Shown one piece after another: positions 51,732 to 61,103 of a stretch of 64,000 nucleotides of DNA (position 1 is the first letter of the stretch; the number at the start of each line of letters is the position of its first letter). Below the pieces are notes generated by a model. That model was not told where the DNA came from and ran no database searches. It was given only the letters and a program-made list of their open reading frames with translations. The DNA is from VRUE01 sp963805475 (GTDB taxonomy: Bacteria; Actinomycetota; Thermoleophilia; Solirubrobacterales; 70-9), in contig CAWDUO010000006.1 of NCBI GenBank assembly GCA_963805475.1, positions 62,001-126,000 of the forward strand, written 5' to 3'. The translations under genes were made by a program, and so were the position numbers.

Positions 51732-53171
51732 CTAGGTGACCGACACGGCGCCGTTGCGCGCCTCCGCGCGCTCGCGCGGCTTCGCGCCGTCCTCGGCGGC
51801 GGGCGGCGCGGTCGCGACCGCCTCGGCGAGCGCCCCCTCGAGGTCGAGGGCGAAGCTGTCGAGGTCGGCCATCGCGTCGTAGTCGCCGACCAGGCCGAAG
51901 TCGATCGCCCCGTCGTAGGACATGATCCCGACGCAGAGCGCCTGGCGGCGGGCGAGCGGGACGAGCGGGAAGATCGCGGTCATCCGGCGGCCCATCAGGT
52001 AAAGCGGGAACTGCGGGCCGGGGACGTTGGTGACGACGAGGTTGAAGAAGCGCTGGGCGGGCTGCAGGCGGGCGGCCTGCGAGGCGATCGTCGTCGGGGC
52101 GAAATCGGTCAGCCGGGTGAGCAGCTCGGCGCCGACCGCCTGGCCTGAGCCCTTCAGGTCGCCCATCGTCTCCGAGACCAGGCGCAGGCGCTCGACCGCG
52201 TCGCGCGAGAAGACGGGCAGCGGCGCCATCATCGCCGAGATGCGGTTGCCGAGCGCCCCGCGCTCTTCGTCGGCGCGCACGCTGACCGGCACCATCGCGC
52301 GCATCCTCAGCTCCTCGGTGTCGTGGCCGCGGGCGCGCAGGTAGTTGCCGAGCGCGCCGGCGACGACCGAGAGGACGACGTCGTTGACGGTGCCGCCGTG
52401 GGCGTTCTTGACCCGCTTGAGCTCGGCGAGGTCGGTGCGGACGAAGGCGAGCCGTCGATGCGGGCCGATCTCGACGTTGAACGGCGTGCTCGGAGCGGCG
52501 GCGGCGCCCTCGAGGAACCTGCCGGTGTCGAGGAGGCCGCGCAGCACCTGGCGGGGTCCGCGCAGGGCGGCGCGCACGCCGCGGACGAGCTCGCGCGGGC
52601 TGGTGGCGCGCTCGCGCAGCGCATCCCCCAGCAGTTCGAGGTCGGTCGGCTCGGGCCGCGGCGCCCACTTCGGCGGCCGCACCGGCGGCTCGGCCGGCGA
52701 CTCCTCGAGGTCGAAGAGGACCGTGGTGATGTCGACTCCGGAGATCCCGTCGACCAGCGCGTGGTGGCTCTTGCCGATCACCGCGAAGCGGTCCCCTTCG
52801 AGGCCCTCGACCAGCCACAGCTCCCAGAGCGGCTTGGTGCGGTCGAGCTGCTGGGAGAAGATCCGCGCGGCGAGGTTGCGCAGCTGCTCCTCGGAGCCGG
52901 GCGCCGGCAGCGCCGTGCGCCGCACGTGGTAGTCGAGGTTGAGGAAGGGGTCGTCGACCCAGACCGGCCGCCCCTGGTCGAAGGGGACGGTGCGCAGCTT
53001 CTGGCGGAAGCGTGGGACGAGGTGCAGGCGCGACTCGATGTGGTCGCGGAACTCCTCGTGGCTGGGCGCCGAGCCGTCGAAGAGGATCGTCGAGGCGACG
53101 TGCATGTGGGCGCCGGCGCGCTCCAGATGGAGGAAGGACGCATCCAGCCCGGTGAGTCGATCCTCGTTCAC
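51732..53171 (-). CDS. wax ester synthase / diacylglycerol acyltransferase (WS/DGAT)
   Basis: A 479-residue acyltransferase of the WS/DGAT family that esterifies fatty alcohols or diacylglycerol with acyl-CoA for storage lipid. MNEDRLTGLDASFLHLE is the usual start. The catalytic HHxxxDG is HHALVDG near residue 137, and PLWELWLVEGL, NDVVLSVVAGAL and VTNVPGPQFPLYLMG are family marks. The frame is intact. Possibly supplies triacylglycerol or wax storage; the thiolase/SDR genes nearby are lipid related too. Confidence 0.93.
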   Translation of the reverse strand: MNEDRLTGLDASFLHLERAGAHMHVASTILFDGSAPSHEEFRDHIESRLHLVPRFRQKLRTVPFDQGRPVWVDDPFLNLDYHVRRTALPAPGSEEQLRNLAARIFSQQLDRTKPLWELWLVEGLEGDRFAVIGKSHHALVDGISGVDITTVLFDLEESPAEPPVRPPKWAPRPEPTDLELLGDALRERATSPRELVRGVRAALRGPRQVLRGLLDTGRFLEGAAAAPSTPFNVEIGPHRRLAFVRTDLAELKRVKNAHGGTVNDVVLSVVAGALGNYLRARGHDTEELRMRAMVPVSVRADEERGALGNRISAMMAPLPVFSRDAVERLRLVSETMGDLKGSGQAVGAELLTRLTDFAPTTIASQAARLQPAQRFFNLVVTNVPGPQFPLYLMGRRMTAIFPLVPLARRQALCVGIMSYDGAIDFGLVGDYDAMADLDSFALDLEGALAEAVATAPPAAEDGAKPRERAEARNGAVSVT

Positions 53172-53195
53172 GACCCCATCATCGCAACGACGGGC

Positions 53196-54278
53196 CTATA
53201 CCGCAACGCCGAGCTGCATCTGGGCCTCCGGGCGGCTCCGGCTCGACAGCCGCCTCGTTGGCGAAACCGGCAACCCGGACGCCGAGCAGGCGGACCGGCC
53301 GCGGCGGGGCATAGGCGCGCAGCAGCTCCAGCGCCACCGGGGCGACGACGGCGGGGTCGTTCGTCGGCTCCTCGATCGTCTGCGAGCGGGTGACGTTGGT
53401 CCAGTCGTCGAGCCGCACCTTGATCCCGATCGTGCGCCCGGCGAGGTCGCGCGAGCGCAGGCGGCGGCAGAGCTGCTCGGCGAGCGCGGATACGTGGCGC
53501 TCCATCTCGCCGCGATCGGCGACGTCGACGTCGAAGGTCGTCTCCGCCGACTGCGACTTGGTCTCGCGCACGGGCGCGATCGGCGTCTCGTCCTCGAAGC
53601 GGGCGCGGGCGGGCAGCCAGCGGCCCATGCGCGGCCCGAAGGCGCGCTCGAGAGCGGCGGCGTCGTGGGTGCGCAGGTCGGCCAGCGTGCGGACGCCCAT
53701 CCGCTGGAGCTTGATCGCGGTCTTCGGGCCGATCCCGGGGACGAGGCCCGGGGGGAGCCGGCGAAGCGCTCCAGCGCCTCGGCGCGGGAGAGGACGACCA
53801 GCCCGGCGGGCTTGCCCAGCTCGCTGACGATCTTCGCCAGCAGCCGGTTCTCGGAGATGCCGACCGAGCAGGTGAGGCCGGTGTCCTCGCGGATCTCGGT
53901 CACGATCCGCCGCATCGTCGCCTTCGGCGCGAAGAGGCCGCTGAGGTCGAGGTAGGCCTCGTCGAGCCCGACCACCTCGACCGTCTCCGCGTTCGCCCGC
54001 AGCACGTCCATCACCCGCCCCGACGCCTCCCGGTAGGCGGCGAAGTCGGGCGTCAGGTAGACCGCGTCGGGCAGCCGCCGCCGCGCCACAGCCGCCGGCA
54101 TCGCCGAGTGGATCCCGGCCAGCCTCCGCGCCTCGTAGCTCGCCGTGGTGACCACGGCCCGAGGCCCCGACCCGCAGACGACCACCGGCCGACCCCGCAG
54201 CTCCGGCCGCCGCCGAAGCTCGACCGACGCGTAGAAGGCGTCCATGTCGAGATGCGCGATCGTCCGCTCGTCGGCCAC
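53196..54278 (-). CDS. dinB: DNA polymerase IV, Y family (two frame changes)
   Basis: DinB, about 360 residues, an error-prone lesion-bypass polymerase. Catalytic residues are in IAHLDMDAFYASVE and VVGLDEAYLDLSG; CSVGISENRLLAKIVSELGKP follows. The frame changes in a run of six G (53750-53755), restoring PPGLVPGIGPKTAIKLQRMG, and again near 53225, after which EAQMQLGVAV ends like a beta-clamp-binding tail. GTG 54278 is the start, divergent from the cupin gene by 34 bases. Confidence 0.9.
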   Translation of the reverse strand: MADERTIAHLDMDAFYASVELRRRPELRGRPVVVCGSGPRAVVTTASYEARRLAGIHSAMPAAVARRRLPDAVYLTPDFAAYREASGRVMDVLRANAETVEVVGLDEAYLDLSGLFAPKATMRRIVTEIREDTGLTCSVGISENRLLAKIVSELGKPAGLVVLSRAEALERFAGSPRASSPGSARRPRSSSSGWASARWPTCAPTTPPLSSAPSGRAWAAGCPPAPASRTRRRSRPCARPSRSRRRRPSTSTSPIAARWSATYPRSPSSSAAACARATSPGARSGSRCGSTTGPTSPARRRSRSRRTTPPSSPRWRWSCCAPMPRRGRSACSASGLPVSPTRRLSSRSRPEAQMQLGVAV

Positions 54279-54312
54279 CAACCGATCGTAGGGTGGGGGT
54301 AGGATCGAACCG

Positions 54313-54728
54313 ATGGCAGACGTGACACATACGCAGATCGACGAGATGGACGCGATCGAAGGGTTCTTCGAGGGGATCATGTTCCACAAAGCCGCGGCCG
54401 GGCTCGACGTCAGCTCCTTCGGGATGGCGATCGTCGACCTGGCGCCCGGGGCGGAGGACTACCCCGAGCACGACCACTCGGCGGAGGGGATCGGCGGCCA
54501 GATGTTCGCCAAGCGCCCCAGCAGCTCGGCCAGGAGGAGGTCTACGTCGCCCTCAGCGGCTCGGGCACGCTCGAAGCCGACGGCGAGCAGTACCCGCTCG
54601 ACGCCGACCACATCGCCCGCGTCGGCCCTGACGTCAAGCGCAAGGTCACTCCCGGCCCCGACGGCATCCGCCTGCTGGCGATCGGCGCCACCCCCGGGAA
54701 GCCGTACGAGACCGGCGGCGCGCTGTAG
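54313..54728 (+). CDS. cupin domain protein (one frame change)
   Basis: A single-domain cupin of about 138 residues. AIVDLAPGAEDYPEHDH carries a metal-binding histidine pair, and after the frame change near 54515 the text reads LGQEEVYVALSGSGTLEADGE, the second cupin motif. Role unknown; small cupins are diverse sugar, dioxygenase or sensor proteins. It sits alone between dinB and the next small gene, 26 bases apart. Confidence 0.82.
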
Positions 54729-54754
54729 CGCAGGCGCCTCCTAGACTTTCGGCC

Positions 54755-55033
54755 GTGGCTTCAGCCGAGGCGAAGAACCTGGAGGCGATCTCCCAGGCGA
54801 TCGACCAGCACAACCGCAACTGCCCGTTCCCGGCGGCCGAGGTGCGGATGAACCCGTTCGAGGTCGAGACGGCTCGGCTGGGAGGAGATCCGCGGCCTGC
54901 CGGTCGTCCCCGACTCGGCGATCGGCACCGGCCGCTTCCGCATCGTCTGCTCCCGCGAGCTCGACGACACGGCTTCGAGGAGACCGAGGCGATCGGGCGG
55001 GAGCTGGAGACCGTCGCGCCGGCGAACAGCTGA
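54755..55033 (+). CDS. small hypothetical protein (two probable frame changes)
   Basis: As read, 92 residues. MNPFEVE then, in a second frame from about 54883, WEEIRGLPVVPDSAIGTGRF and RIVCSREL, and finally back near 54970 in the first frame HGFEETEAIGRELETVAPANS. The MNPFEVE...WEEIRG..VVPD...GTGRFRIVC pattern is coherent, so this is likely one protein of about 92 residues. I do not recognise a function. Confidence 0.6.
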   Translation: MASAEAKNLEAISQAIDQHNRNCPFPAAEVRMNPFEVETARLGGDPRPAGRPRLGDRHRPLPHRLLPRARRHGFEETEAIGRELETVAPANS

Positions 55034-55058
55034 ACCGAGTCCCGCCGGAGACGGGCTC

Positions 55059-55821
55059 TCAGACGTTCCAGAAGTTCGAAGCCGAGTCCGCTCAGCAGGC
55101 GCTGCGCCTCGGTTGTTCAGGCTGGGTCAGTTCGCCGGTCCAGATCAGGACGCCCATCGACGATCAGGATCACGCCGCCGGTGGCGACTATCGCCTGGTA
55201 GTGGCGCTTGACGACGCCGAAGGCGGTGGTCATGCGGGAGAAGGCGACGGCGGTCAGCAGGAAGGGGATCGCGAGGCCGGCCGAGTAGACGGCGAGCAGC
55301 AGGGCGCCGCGGGCGGCGGAGCCGGAGAGCGAGGCGGCGGAGAGGATCGCGCCCAGGGTGGGTCCGATGCAGGGGGTCCAGGCGATCGCGAAGGCGGCGC
55401 CGGCGACGATCGGGCCGCCCCTGCCGGCGCGCTCGAGCAGCGCGTCGACGTGCCACTCGCGGTTCAGCCGGGTGACGAAGAGCGAGGCGACGAAGAGCAC
55501 GCCCATCGCGACGATCAGCGTCGCCGAGACCTTGGTCAGCAGCTGCTTGTGGTCCTGGAGGGTGGCGCCGAGGCCGGTCGCGGTCAGCCCGAGGGCGACG
55601 AAGATCGCCGAGAAGCTGGCGACGAAGAGCAGGCTGGGGCCGAGCACGCGGCGCCAGCCGGCGCTCTCGAGCTCGGCCGCCGAGACGCCGCTGACCGCCG
55701 AGAGATAGCCGGGCACCAGCGGCAGCACACAGGGGGAGAGGAAGGAGACGACGCCGGCGGCGAGGGCGGCGAGGACGCCGATCCCCGCAGCCGGATCGGT
55801 GCTCAAGTCGGCAAGGATCAC
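55059..55821 (-). CDS. CcdA-like cytochrome c biogenesis / thiol:disulfide transport protein (frame changes at the C-terminus)
   Basis: A six-helix membrane protein of about 250 residues of the CcdA/DsbD-beta family, moving reducing equivalents across the membrane. The two redox cysteines are visible: VVSFLSPCVLPLVPGYL and AFAIAWTPCIGPTLGAIL. After residue about 222 the frame shifts near 55158 (giving MGVLIWTGELTQ), and twice more before a likely end FWNV at 55059. Start is GTG 55821. It may serve the cytochrome c system or the thiol enzymes at 59877-61102. Confidence 0.88.
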
Positions 55822-55877
55822 GGCCCCTCAGGGTACCCGGGGCAGCCATCCAGCCACGCGCTTAGACTCGCCGCAAG

Positions 55878-57007
55878 TTGGCCAACCCCTCCAAATCGCC
55901 GCTGTTCAACGCCTCCGGGGCGGTGCGTGCGCTGCGCGCCGGGCCGCTGTTCGCGATCGGGCCGGCAGCGCCCGGGCCGGCGCTGCGGCGCGGCTTCCTG
56001 GTCGCGATCCCGGTCGGCGCGGCGCTGCTCGTCGAGCTTGGCCTCGGCGCGCCGACCAAGGGCGGGATCGCGACCGGCGCGATGTTCGCGGGCTTCACCG
56101 GCCTCGACGCGCCGGCCCGCATCCGGGCCGCCTGGCAGGCCGCCGTCGCGCCGGCGATCGGCATGGCCGCCGCGCTCGGCGCCCTCACAGGCGGCTCGGC
56201 TCCGCTGGCGATCGCGACGATGGCCCTGATCGGCGCCGCGGCCGGCTACTGCTACGCCGTCTCGCTGCGGCTCTCGATCTACGGCCTCTCGACGGCGCTG
56301 ACGCTGCTGGTCGCCCAGGGCCTGCCGCTGAGCCCCTCCGACGCCCTGCCGGCGCTGCTCTACGCGACGGCCGGCGGCCTGCTCCAGGTCGCCTTCTCGC
56401 TCTGCGTCTACGCCGCCGGCGACCGCACGGAGGAGGGGGAGCGACCGCTTGGAGCACGCCCGCGGCCCTCGCCGCGCTGCGCGCCAACGCGACCCTGCGC
56501 TCGCCCAGCTTCCGCCACGCGATCCGCTTCGGCGCCGCGCTCGCCCTCGGCGTCGCCGCCTACTGGCTGCTGGGGCTGGAAGAACACGGCTTCTGGGTGC
56601 CGCTGACGATCCTCTTCGTGCTGCGCCCGCAGCGCGAGGAGACCTTCCACCGGCTGATCCTGCGCGCGATCGGGACCGCCGCCGGGCTCCTCGTCGCCAC
56701 GGCGCTCTCCGAGTGGCTGCACGGCGACGGCGTCGCCCTGGCTGTCGCGCTGGCGATCGCGACCGGCTTCGCCTACGGCCTGCTGACCGTCCAGTACGCG
56801 CTGTTCACGGCGGCGATCACGACCTACGCCGTGCTGCTCGCCGACACGCTCGGCGCGGCGCCGCTGCACGCCGCCGGCCAGCGCGCCTACGCAACCGCGA
56901 TCGGCATCGTCATCGCCGGCCTCGCCTTCCTCGTCTGGTCGAATCCGCCGGACGAGGAGGAGGCGCGGGAAAGCGGTCCGCTGGCGCAACCGGAGCCGGC
57001 CCGGTAG
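55878..57007 (+). CDS. FUSC/aromatic acid exporter-like membrane protein (one frame change)
   Basis: About 376 residues with two blocks of hydrophobic helices, as in YccS/FUSC-type proteins. The first block contains GGIATGAMFAGFTGLDAPAR; after a frame change near 56440-56452 the second block reads FGAALALGVAAYWLLGLEEHGFWVPLTILFVL and RPQREETFHRLILRAIGT, the FUSC_2 motif. Substrate unknown. It starts at TTG 55878, divergent from ccdA. Confidence 0.82.
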
Positions 57008-57065
57008 ATTTCTTGGCCAGCCAGCCAATCGCCGCGCGCAGGCGGCGCGACTACAGGAGCAGACT

Positions 57066-58259
57066 TTGAGCAACCGCACGTACGTGATCGGGGTCGGCAT
57101 GACCAAGTTCGAGAAGCCCGGCACGAAGGAGGGCGACTACCCCGACTGGGCCAAGGAGGCGGGGGAGAAGGCGCTCGCCGACGCCGGCATCCCCTACGAG
57201 GACGTCGAGCAGGCCTACGCCGGCTACTGCTACGGCGACTCGACCTACGGCCAGCGGGCGCTCTACCAGCTCGGCCTCACCGGGATCCCGGTGGTCAACG
57301 TCAACAACAACTGCTCGACCGGCTCCTCGGCGCTGTTCCTGGCGCGCCAGGCGGTCAAGGGCGGCCTGGTCGAGTGCGCGCTGGCGGTCGGCTTCGAGAA
57401 GATGGAGCCGGGCAGCCTCGGCGTCAAGTACACCGACCGCACCAACGCGCTCGACAAGCACGCGATGCGGATGTTCGAGATCCGCGACCCCGAGCAGTCG
57501 CCGCCGGCGCCGCAGATGTTCGGCAACGCCGGCCGCGACCACATGGAGAAGTACGGCTCCAACCCCGACCACTACGCCTGGATCGGCTGGAAGAACCACA
57601 AGCACTCGGTCAACAACCCCTACGCCCAGTTCCAGGACGTATATAGCCTCTCGGAGATCAAGGCGGCGAAGATGATCCACGACCCGCTGACCAAGCTCCA
57701 GTGCTCGCCGACCTCCGACGGCTCGGCCTGCGCGATCGTCGCCTCCGAGCGCTACGTCGAAGAGCACGGCCTCGGCGAGGGGGCGATCGAGATCGCCGGC
57801 CAGTCGATGGTCACCGACCTCAGCAGCACCTTCGCCGAGGACGCCGACTGCATGACGATCGTCGGCTCCGACATGTCGAAGACGGCGGCGGAGAGGGCCT
57901 ACGCCGAGGCCGGCGTCAGCGCCGAGGAAGTCGACGTCTGCGAGCTGCACGACTGCTTCAGCGCCAACGAGCTGATCACCTACGAAGCGCTCGGCTTCGC
58001 CGAGGAGGGCAAGGCGCACGAGCTGGTCGAGGAAGAGGCGACCACCTACGGCGGCAAGGTCGTCGTCAACCCCTCGGGCGGGCTGATCTCGAAGGGGCAC
58101 CCGCTGGGCGCGACCGGCCTGGCGCAGTGCTCGGAGCTGACCTGGCAGCTGCGCGGGGAAGCCGACAAGCGACAGGTCGAGGGCGCGAAGACCGCCCTGC
58201 AGCACAACATCGGCCTCGGCGGCGCCGCCGTGGTCACCGTCTACAAGCCGGCGGCCTAG
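57066..58259 (+). CDS. SCP-x/thiolase-type lipid-transfer thiolase
   Basis: A 397-residue thiolase-fold enzyme of the sterol-carrier/lipid-transfer group. The acyl-accepting cysteine is in VNNNCSTGSSALFLA, the HDCFS histidine in CELHDCFSANE, and GHPLGATGLAQCSEL is the C-terminal thiolase motif. Such enzymes act in degradation of branched or sterol side chains. TTG start. SDR and methyltransferase genes follow with short gaps (24 and 6 bases). Confidence 0.93.
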   Translation: MSNRTYVIGVGMTKFEKPGTKEGDYPDWAKEAGEKALADAGIPYEDVEQAYAGYCYGDSTYGQRALYQLGLTGIPVVNVNNNCSTGSSALFLARQAVKGGLVECALAVGFEKMEPGSLGVKYTDRTNALDKHAMRMFEIRDPEQSPPAPQMFGNAGRDHMEKYGSNPDHYAWIGWKNHKHSVNNPYAQFQDVYSLSEIKAAKMIHDPLTKLQCSPTSDGSACAIVASERYVEEHGLGEGAIEIAGQSMVTDLSSTFAEDADCMTIVGSDMSKTAAERAYAEAGVSAEEVDVCELHDCFSANELITYEALGFAEEGKAHELVEEEATTYGGKVVVNPSGGLISKGHPLGATGLAQCSELTWQLRGEADKRQVEGAKTALQHNIGLGGAAVVTVYKPAA

Positions 58260-58283
58260 GGAGGCCGTCGCGGAGGAGGAGAG

Positions 58284-59174
58284 ATGGCGAAGGAGAGACG
58301 CTCGCTGAACGGCAAGGTCGTGGCGATCACCGGGGGCGCCCGGGGGATCGGCAGGACGACAGCGCAGGCGCTGGTGCGCAAAGGCTGTCGCGTCGCGCTC
58401 GGCGACCTCGACCTGGAGCCGGCCGAGCGGGCCGCCGCCGAGCTCGGCGGCGGCACCGTGGCGATCGGGGTGAACGTCACCGACCGCGACTCCTTCGCCG
58501 CCTTCCTCGACGAGGCCGAGCGGCAGCTCGGGCCGGTCGACGTCCTGGTCAACAACGCCGGGATCATGCCGGTGACCCCGTTCGAGGACGAGAGCGACGA
58601 CTCGATCCGCCGCCAGCTCGACATCAACGTCTACGGGGTGATGGTCGGCACCCAGCTGGCGGTGCGGCGGATGAAGGCGCGCGGCAGCGGCCACATCGTC
58701 AACATCGCCTCCTCGGCGGGCAAAGCGGGGGTGCCCGGGATCGCCACCTACGCGGCGACCAAGCACGCCGTCGTCGGCCTCACCGAGGCGGTGCGGGCCG
58801 AGTGCCGCGGCAGCGGGGTCGAGCTCTCCTACGTCATGCCGATCACCGTCAACACGCAGCTGATCGAAGGCCTCGCCGACCAGCGCGGCGTCAAGCGGGT
58901 CGAGCCCGAGGACGTCGCGAAAGAGATCGTCGACGCGCTCGAGCTGGGCAAGGTCGACGTCTACGTGCCCCGCCAGCTGCGCGCCTCCGTGATCATGGGG
59001 GCGCTGCTGCCGCGCCGGGCGCGCGAGGCGATGTCGCGCTTCATGGGCGTCGAGACGGTGATGACCGAGGTCGACCCGAGCGCGCGCCGCGCCTACGAGG
59101 AGCGGATCTCGCACGACGATCCGGGCGTCGAGCCCGATTCGGCGGCGAAGCCGTCCGAGCGCGAGGTGGCCTGA
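58284..59174 (+). CDS. SDR family NAD(P)-dependent oxidoreductase
   Basis: A 296-residue classical short-chain dehydrogenase. VVAITGGARGIGRTTAQAL binds the cofactor, VLVNNAGIMPVT is NNAG, and the catalytic Ser and YxxxK are in NIASSAGKAGVPGIATYAATKHAV. A C-terminal extension carries MGVETVM. In mycobacteria such SDRs occur with lipid enzymes; the thiolase upstream supports a lipid role. Substrate unknown. RBS GGAGGAG. Confidence 0.93.
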   Translation: MAKERRSLNGKVVAITGGARGIGRTTAQALVRKGCRVALGDLDLEPAERAAAELGGGTVAIGVNVTDRDSFAAFLDEAERQLGPVDVLVNNAGIMPVTPFEDESDDSIRRQLDINVYGVMVGTQLAVRRMKARGSGHIVNIASSAGKAGVPGIATYAATKHAVVGLTEAVRAECRGSGVELSYVMPITVNTQLIEGLADQRGVKRVEPEDVAKEIVDALELGKVDVYVPRQLRASVIMGALLPRRAREAMSRFMGVETVMTEVDPSARRAYEERISHDDPGVEPDSAAKPSEREVA

Positions 59175-59180
59175 GCCCCG

Positions 59181-59822
59181 ATGGGGCGGCTCTACGACGC
59201 GACCTGGGGCCGGGCCTTCTCGGCGCTCTACGACCGGGCGCTGAAGGGGACCGAGGAGGCCGGGATGCGAGAGCGGCGCCGCGAGGTGCTGGCCCAGGCG
59301 CGCGGGCGCACGATCGACGTCGGCGCCGGCACCGGCGCCAACCTCGGGCTCTTTCCGGACGGCCTCGAGCAGGTCGCGATGGCCGAGCCCGACCCGCACA
59401 TGAGCAAGCGCCTGCGGGCCAAGATCGCCGCCGCGGGCGCCGAGGTCGAGCTGGTCGAGGCGGGCGCCGAGCGGCTGCCCTTCGAGGACGGCAGCTTCGA
59501 CACCGTCGTCTTCACGCTGGTGCTCTGCACGGTGCCCGACCCGGCGGCGGCGCTCGCCGAGGCGGCGCGGGTGCTGAAGCCGGGCGGTCAGATGCTGTTC
59601 GTCGAGCACGTGCGCTCCGCGGACCCGGCCACGGCCCGTTGGCAGGACCGCCTCGAAGGGCCCTGGAAGCTCTTCGCCGACGGCTGCCGCTGCAACCGCG
59701 ACACCGTCGCCGGGATCGAGGCCTCGCCGCTGACGCTCGAGCGGGTGGAGCACGGCGAGCTGCCCAAGTCGCCGCCGATCGTCAGGCCGCTGGCCTGGGG
59801 CCGGGCCACCCTCGCCCGCTGA
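59181..59822 (+). CDS. class I SAM-dependent methyltransferase (METTL7/PmtA-like)
   Basis: A 213-residue methyltransferase. The SAM-binding loop is TIDVGAGTGANLGLFP (residues about 43-58), motif II AEPDPHMSKRLRAK and the later FTLVLCTVPDPAAAL and LKPGGQMLFVEH. It resembles the METTL7 / phospholipid N-methyltransferase-like group. It follows the SDR gene by six bases, probably the last gene of the three-gene unit. Confidence 0.88.
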   Translation: MGRLYDATWGRAFSALYDRALKGTEEAGMRERRREVLAQARGRTIDVGAGTGANLGLFPDGLEQVAMAEPDPHMSKRLRAKIAAAGAEVELVEAGAERLPFEDGSFDTVVFTLVLCTVPDPAAALAEAARVLKPGGQMLFVEHVRSADPATARWQDRLEGPWKLFADGCRCNRDTVAGIEASPLTLERVEHGELPKSPPIVRPLAWGRATLAR

Positions 59823-59876
59823 TCCAACGCTCGATAATGGTGGTTATGTCAACTTGGCCCGAGAGCCCAGGAGGAC

Positions 59877-60641
59877 TCAGGCGGCTTCTTCGATCGCTTC
59901 TTCGAGCAGCGCCGCTTCCCCAGGCGTGCCCAGCGTTTCTTTGCCCGTCGCGCCCGGGCCTTCGACGGCGAAGGACGGCGTGCCGCTGAAGCCGAGCCGC
60001 TGGGCTTCGGAGGTCGTGCCTTCGACTTCCGCGACCGTCTTCTTGTCCTTGCGGTCTTCGTCCCACTTGGCGATGTCGGGAACGCCGGCGCCCTTGGCGA
60101 TTTCGGTGAGGAATTCGTCGCTGACGTAGCCCGAGGCCTCTTCGCCCTGGTTGCGGTAGAAGAGCTCGATGAAGTTCCAGCCGCGGCCCTGCTTGCCGGC
60201 GGCGATCGCCGCGGCGCCGGCCGGGATCGATTCTTCGCTGATGATCGTGAAGTTGCGGAATTCGAGGTTGGCTTCGCCGCTGCGCACCTTCGATTCGATC
60301 ACTTCCGGCACGATCTGTTCGGAGTAGGCCTTGCAGACCGGGCACTGCAGGTCGCCGAACTCGTACAGCGTCACCTTCGCCTTGGGGTCGCCGAGCAGCA
60401 GGCCCGACTGCGGGATGCCCTGGAGCTTTTGCTTGACCAGGCCGACGTCCTCGAGGTTGGTGTCGCCGCCGCTGCTTTCGTTCGAGCTGACGACGATCAG
60501 CACCGCGACGACGACGACCACGAGGAAGACCGCGGCGCTGCCGATCTGGAGCAGCCGCTTGCGCCGCTCCTGCTGCTGGCCGTGGCTTTCCGCGTCCAGG
60601 CGTTCCTGCCGGCGCGCCTCTCTGGAGCTCTTGCCGCTCAT
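59877..60641 (-). CDS. membrane-anchored DsbA-like thiol oxidoreductase
   Basis: A 254-residue protein with a basic N-terminus, a membrane helix (SAAVFLVVVVVAVLIVV, about 35-55) and an exported thioredoxin_4/DsbA domain. The active site is CPVC in YEFGDLQCPVCKAYS. ATG 60641 follows GAGGACGG and overlaps the VKOR stop. It is the likely partner of VKOR in disulfide formation. Glutamate is coded mainly by GAA, unlike most neighbours. Confidence 0.92.
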   Translation of the reverse strand: MSGKSSREARRQERLDAESHGQQQERRKRLLQIGSAAVFLVVVVVAVLIVVSSNESSGGDTNLEDVGLVKQKLQGIPQSGLLLGDPKAKVTLYEFGDLQCPVCKAYSEQIVPEVIESKVRSGEANLEFRNFTIISEESIPAGAAAIAAGKQGRGWNFIELFYRNQGEEASGYVSDEFLTEIAKGAGVPDIAKWDEDRKDKKTVAEVEGTTSEAQRLGFSGTPSFAVEGPGATGKETLGTPGEAALLEEAIEEAA

Positions 60642-61102
60642 CCCGTCCTCCCAACGTATCCAACCATGCGGATGGCGTTCACGCAGAAGAGGATCGTCAT
60701 CAGCGTCGCGCTGGTCACGCACCACTGGCAGATCGCGTCGATTTTGAACAGCTCCAGGTAGGTCAGGTAGACGCTGTAGCCGAAGCCGAACAGCGAGATG
60801 CCGAAGCCGGCCATCCGCGCGAGGTCGCCGCGCAGCAGCGCCGCCGCCAGCAGCAGCACGTAGCCGCCGATGCCGAAGACGGCGATGTTGACGCCGAAGA
60901 CGTGCGAGTAGGTGCTGCTGGCGACCGTCTCGCAGCCGCCCCCGCCGGCCAGGCAGACGGGCGCGCCGCCGCCTGAATCGGCGATCGTGATGTATGTGGC
61001 GACGCCGATGCCGAGCGCCGCGACGAAGGTCGCGATCGCCCGCAGCGTCCCCTCCCCAGGCAGCCTCATCGCCGGAACCGTAGTCGAACCGCCTTCAGCC
61101 AA
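60638..61102 (-). CDS. vitamin K epoxide reductase family protein
   Basis: A four- or five-helix VKOR protein of 154 residues (from TTG 61102) or 143 (from ATG 61069). The C-x2-C of the active site is CQWC, near residue 127, and the loop cysteines are in VCLAGGGGCETV. VKOR uses quinone to reoxidise DsbA-like proteins. It overlaps the DsbA-like gene by four bases (ATGA). TTG 61102 directly follows the upstream hydrolase stop, so either start is possible. Confidence 0.92.
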   Translation of the reverse strand: MAEGGSTTVPAMRLPGEGTLRAIATFVAALGIGVATYITIADSGGGAPVCLAGGGGCETVASSTYSHVFGVNIAVFGIGGYVLLLAAALLRGDLARMAGFGISLFGFGYSVYLTYLELFKIDAICQWCVTSATLMTILFCVNAIRMVGYVGRTG

Positions 61103-61103
61103 G

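Noticed and set aside
50071..52818. 915-codon minus-strand frame as one large protein
   Set aside because: The first part is a frame-shifted shadow of the WS/DGAT gene; only the portion from 51681 down is NadE.
60972..60990. GAATCGGCGATCGTGATG resembling the dispersed motif
   Set aside because: It lies within the VKOR coding sequence, differs in the core AATCAG, and fits normal codon usage.
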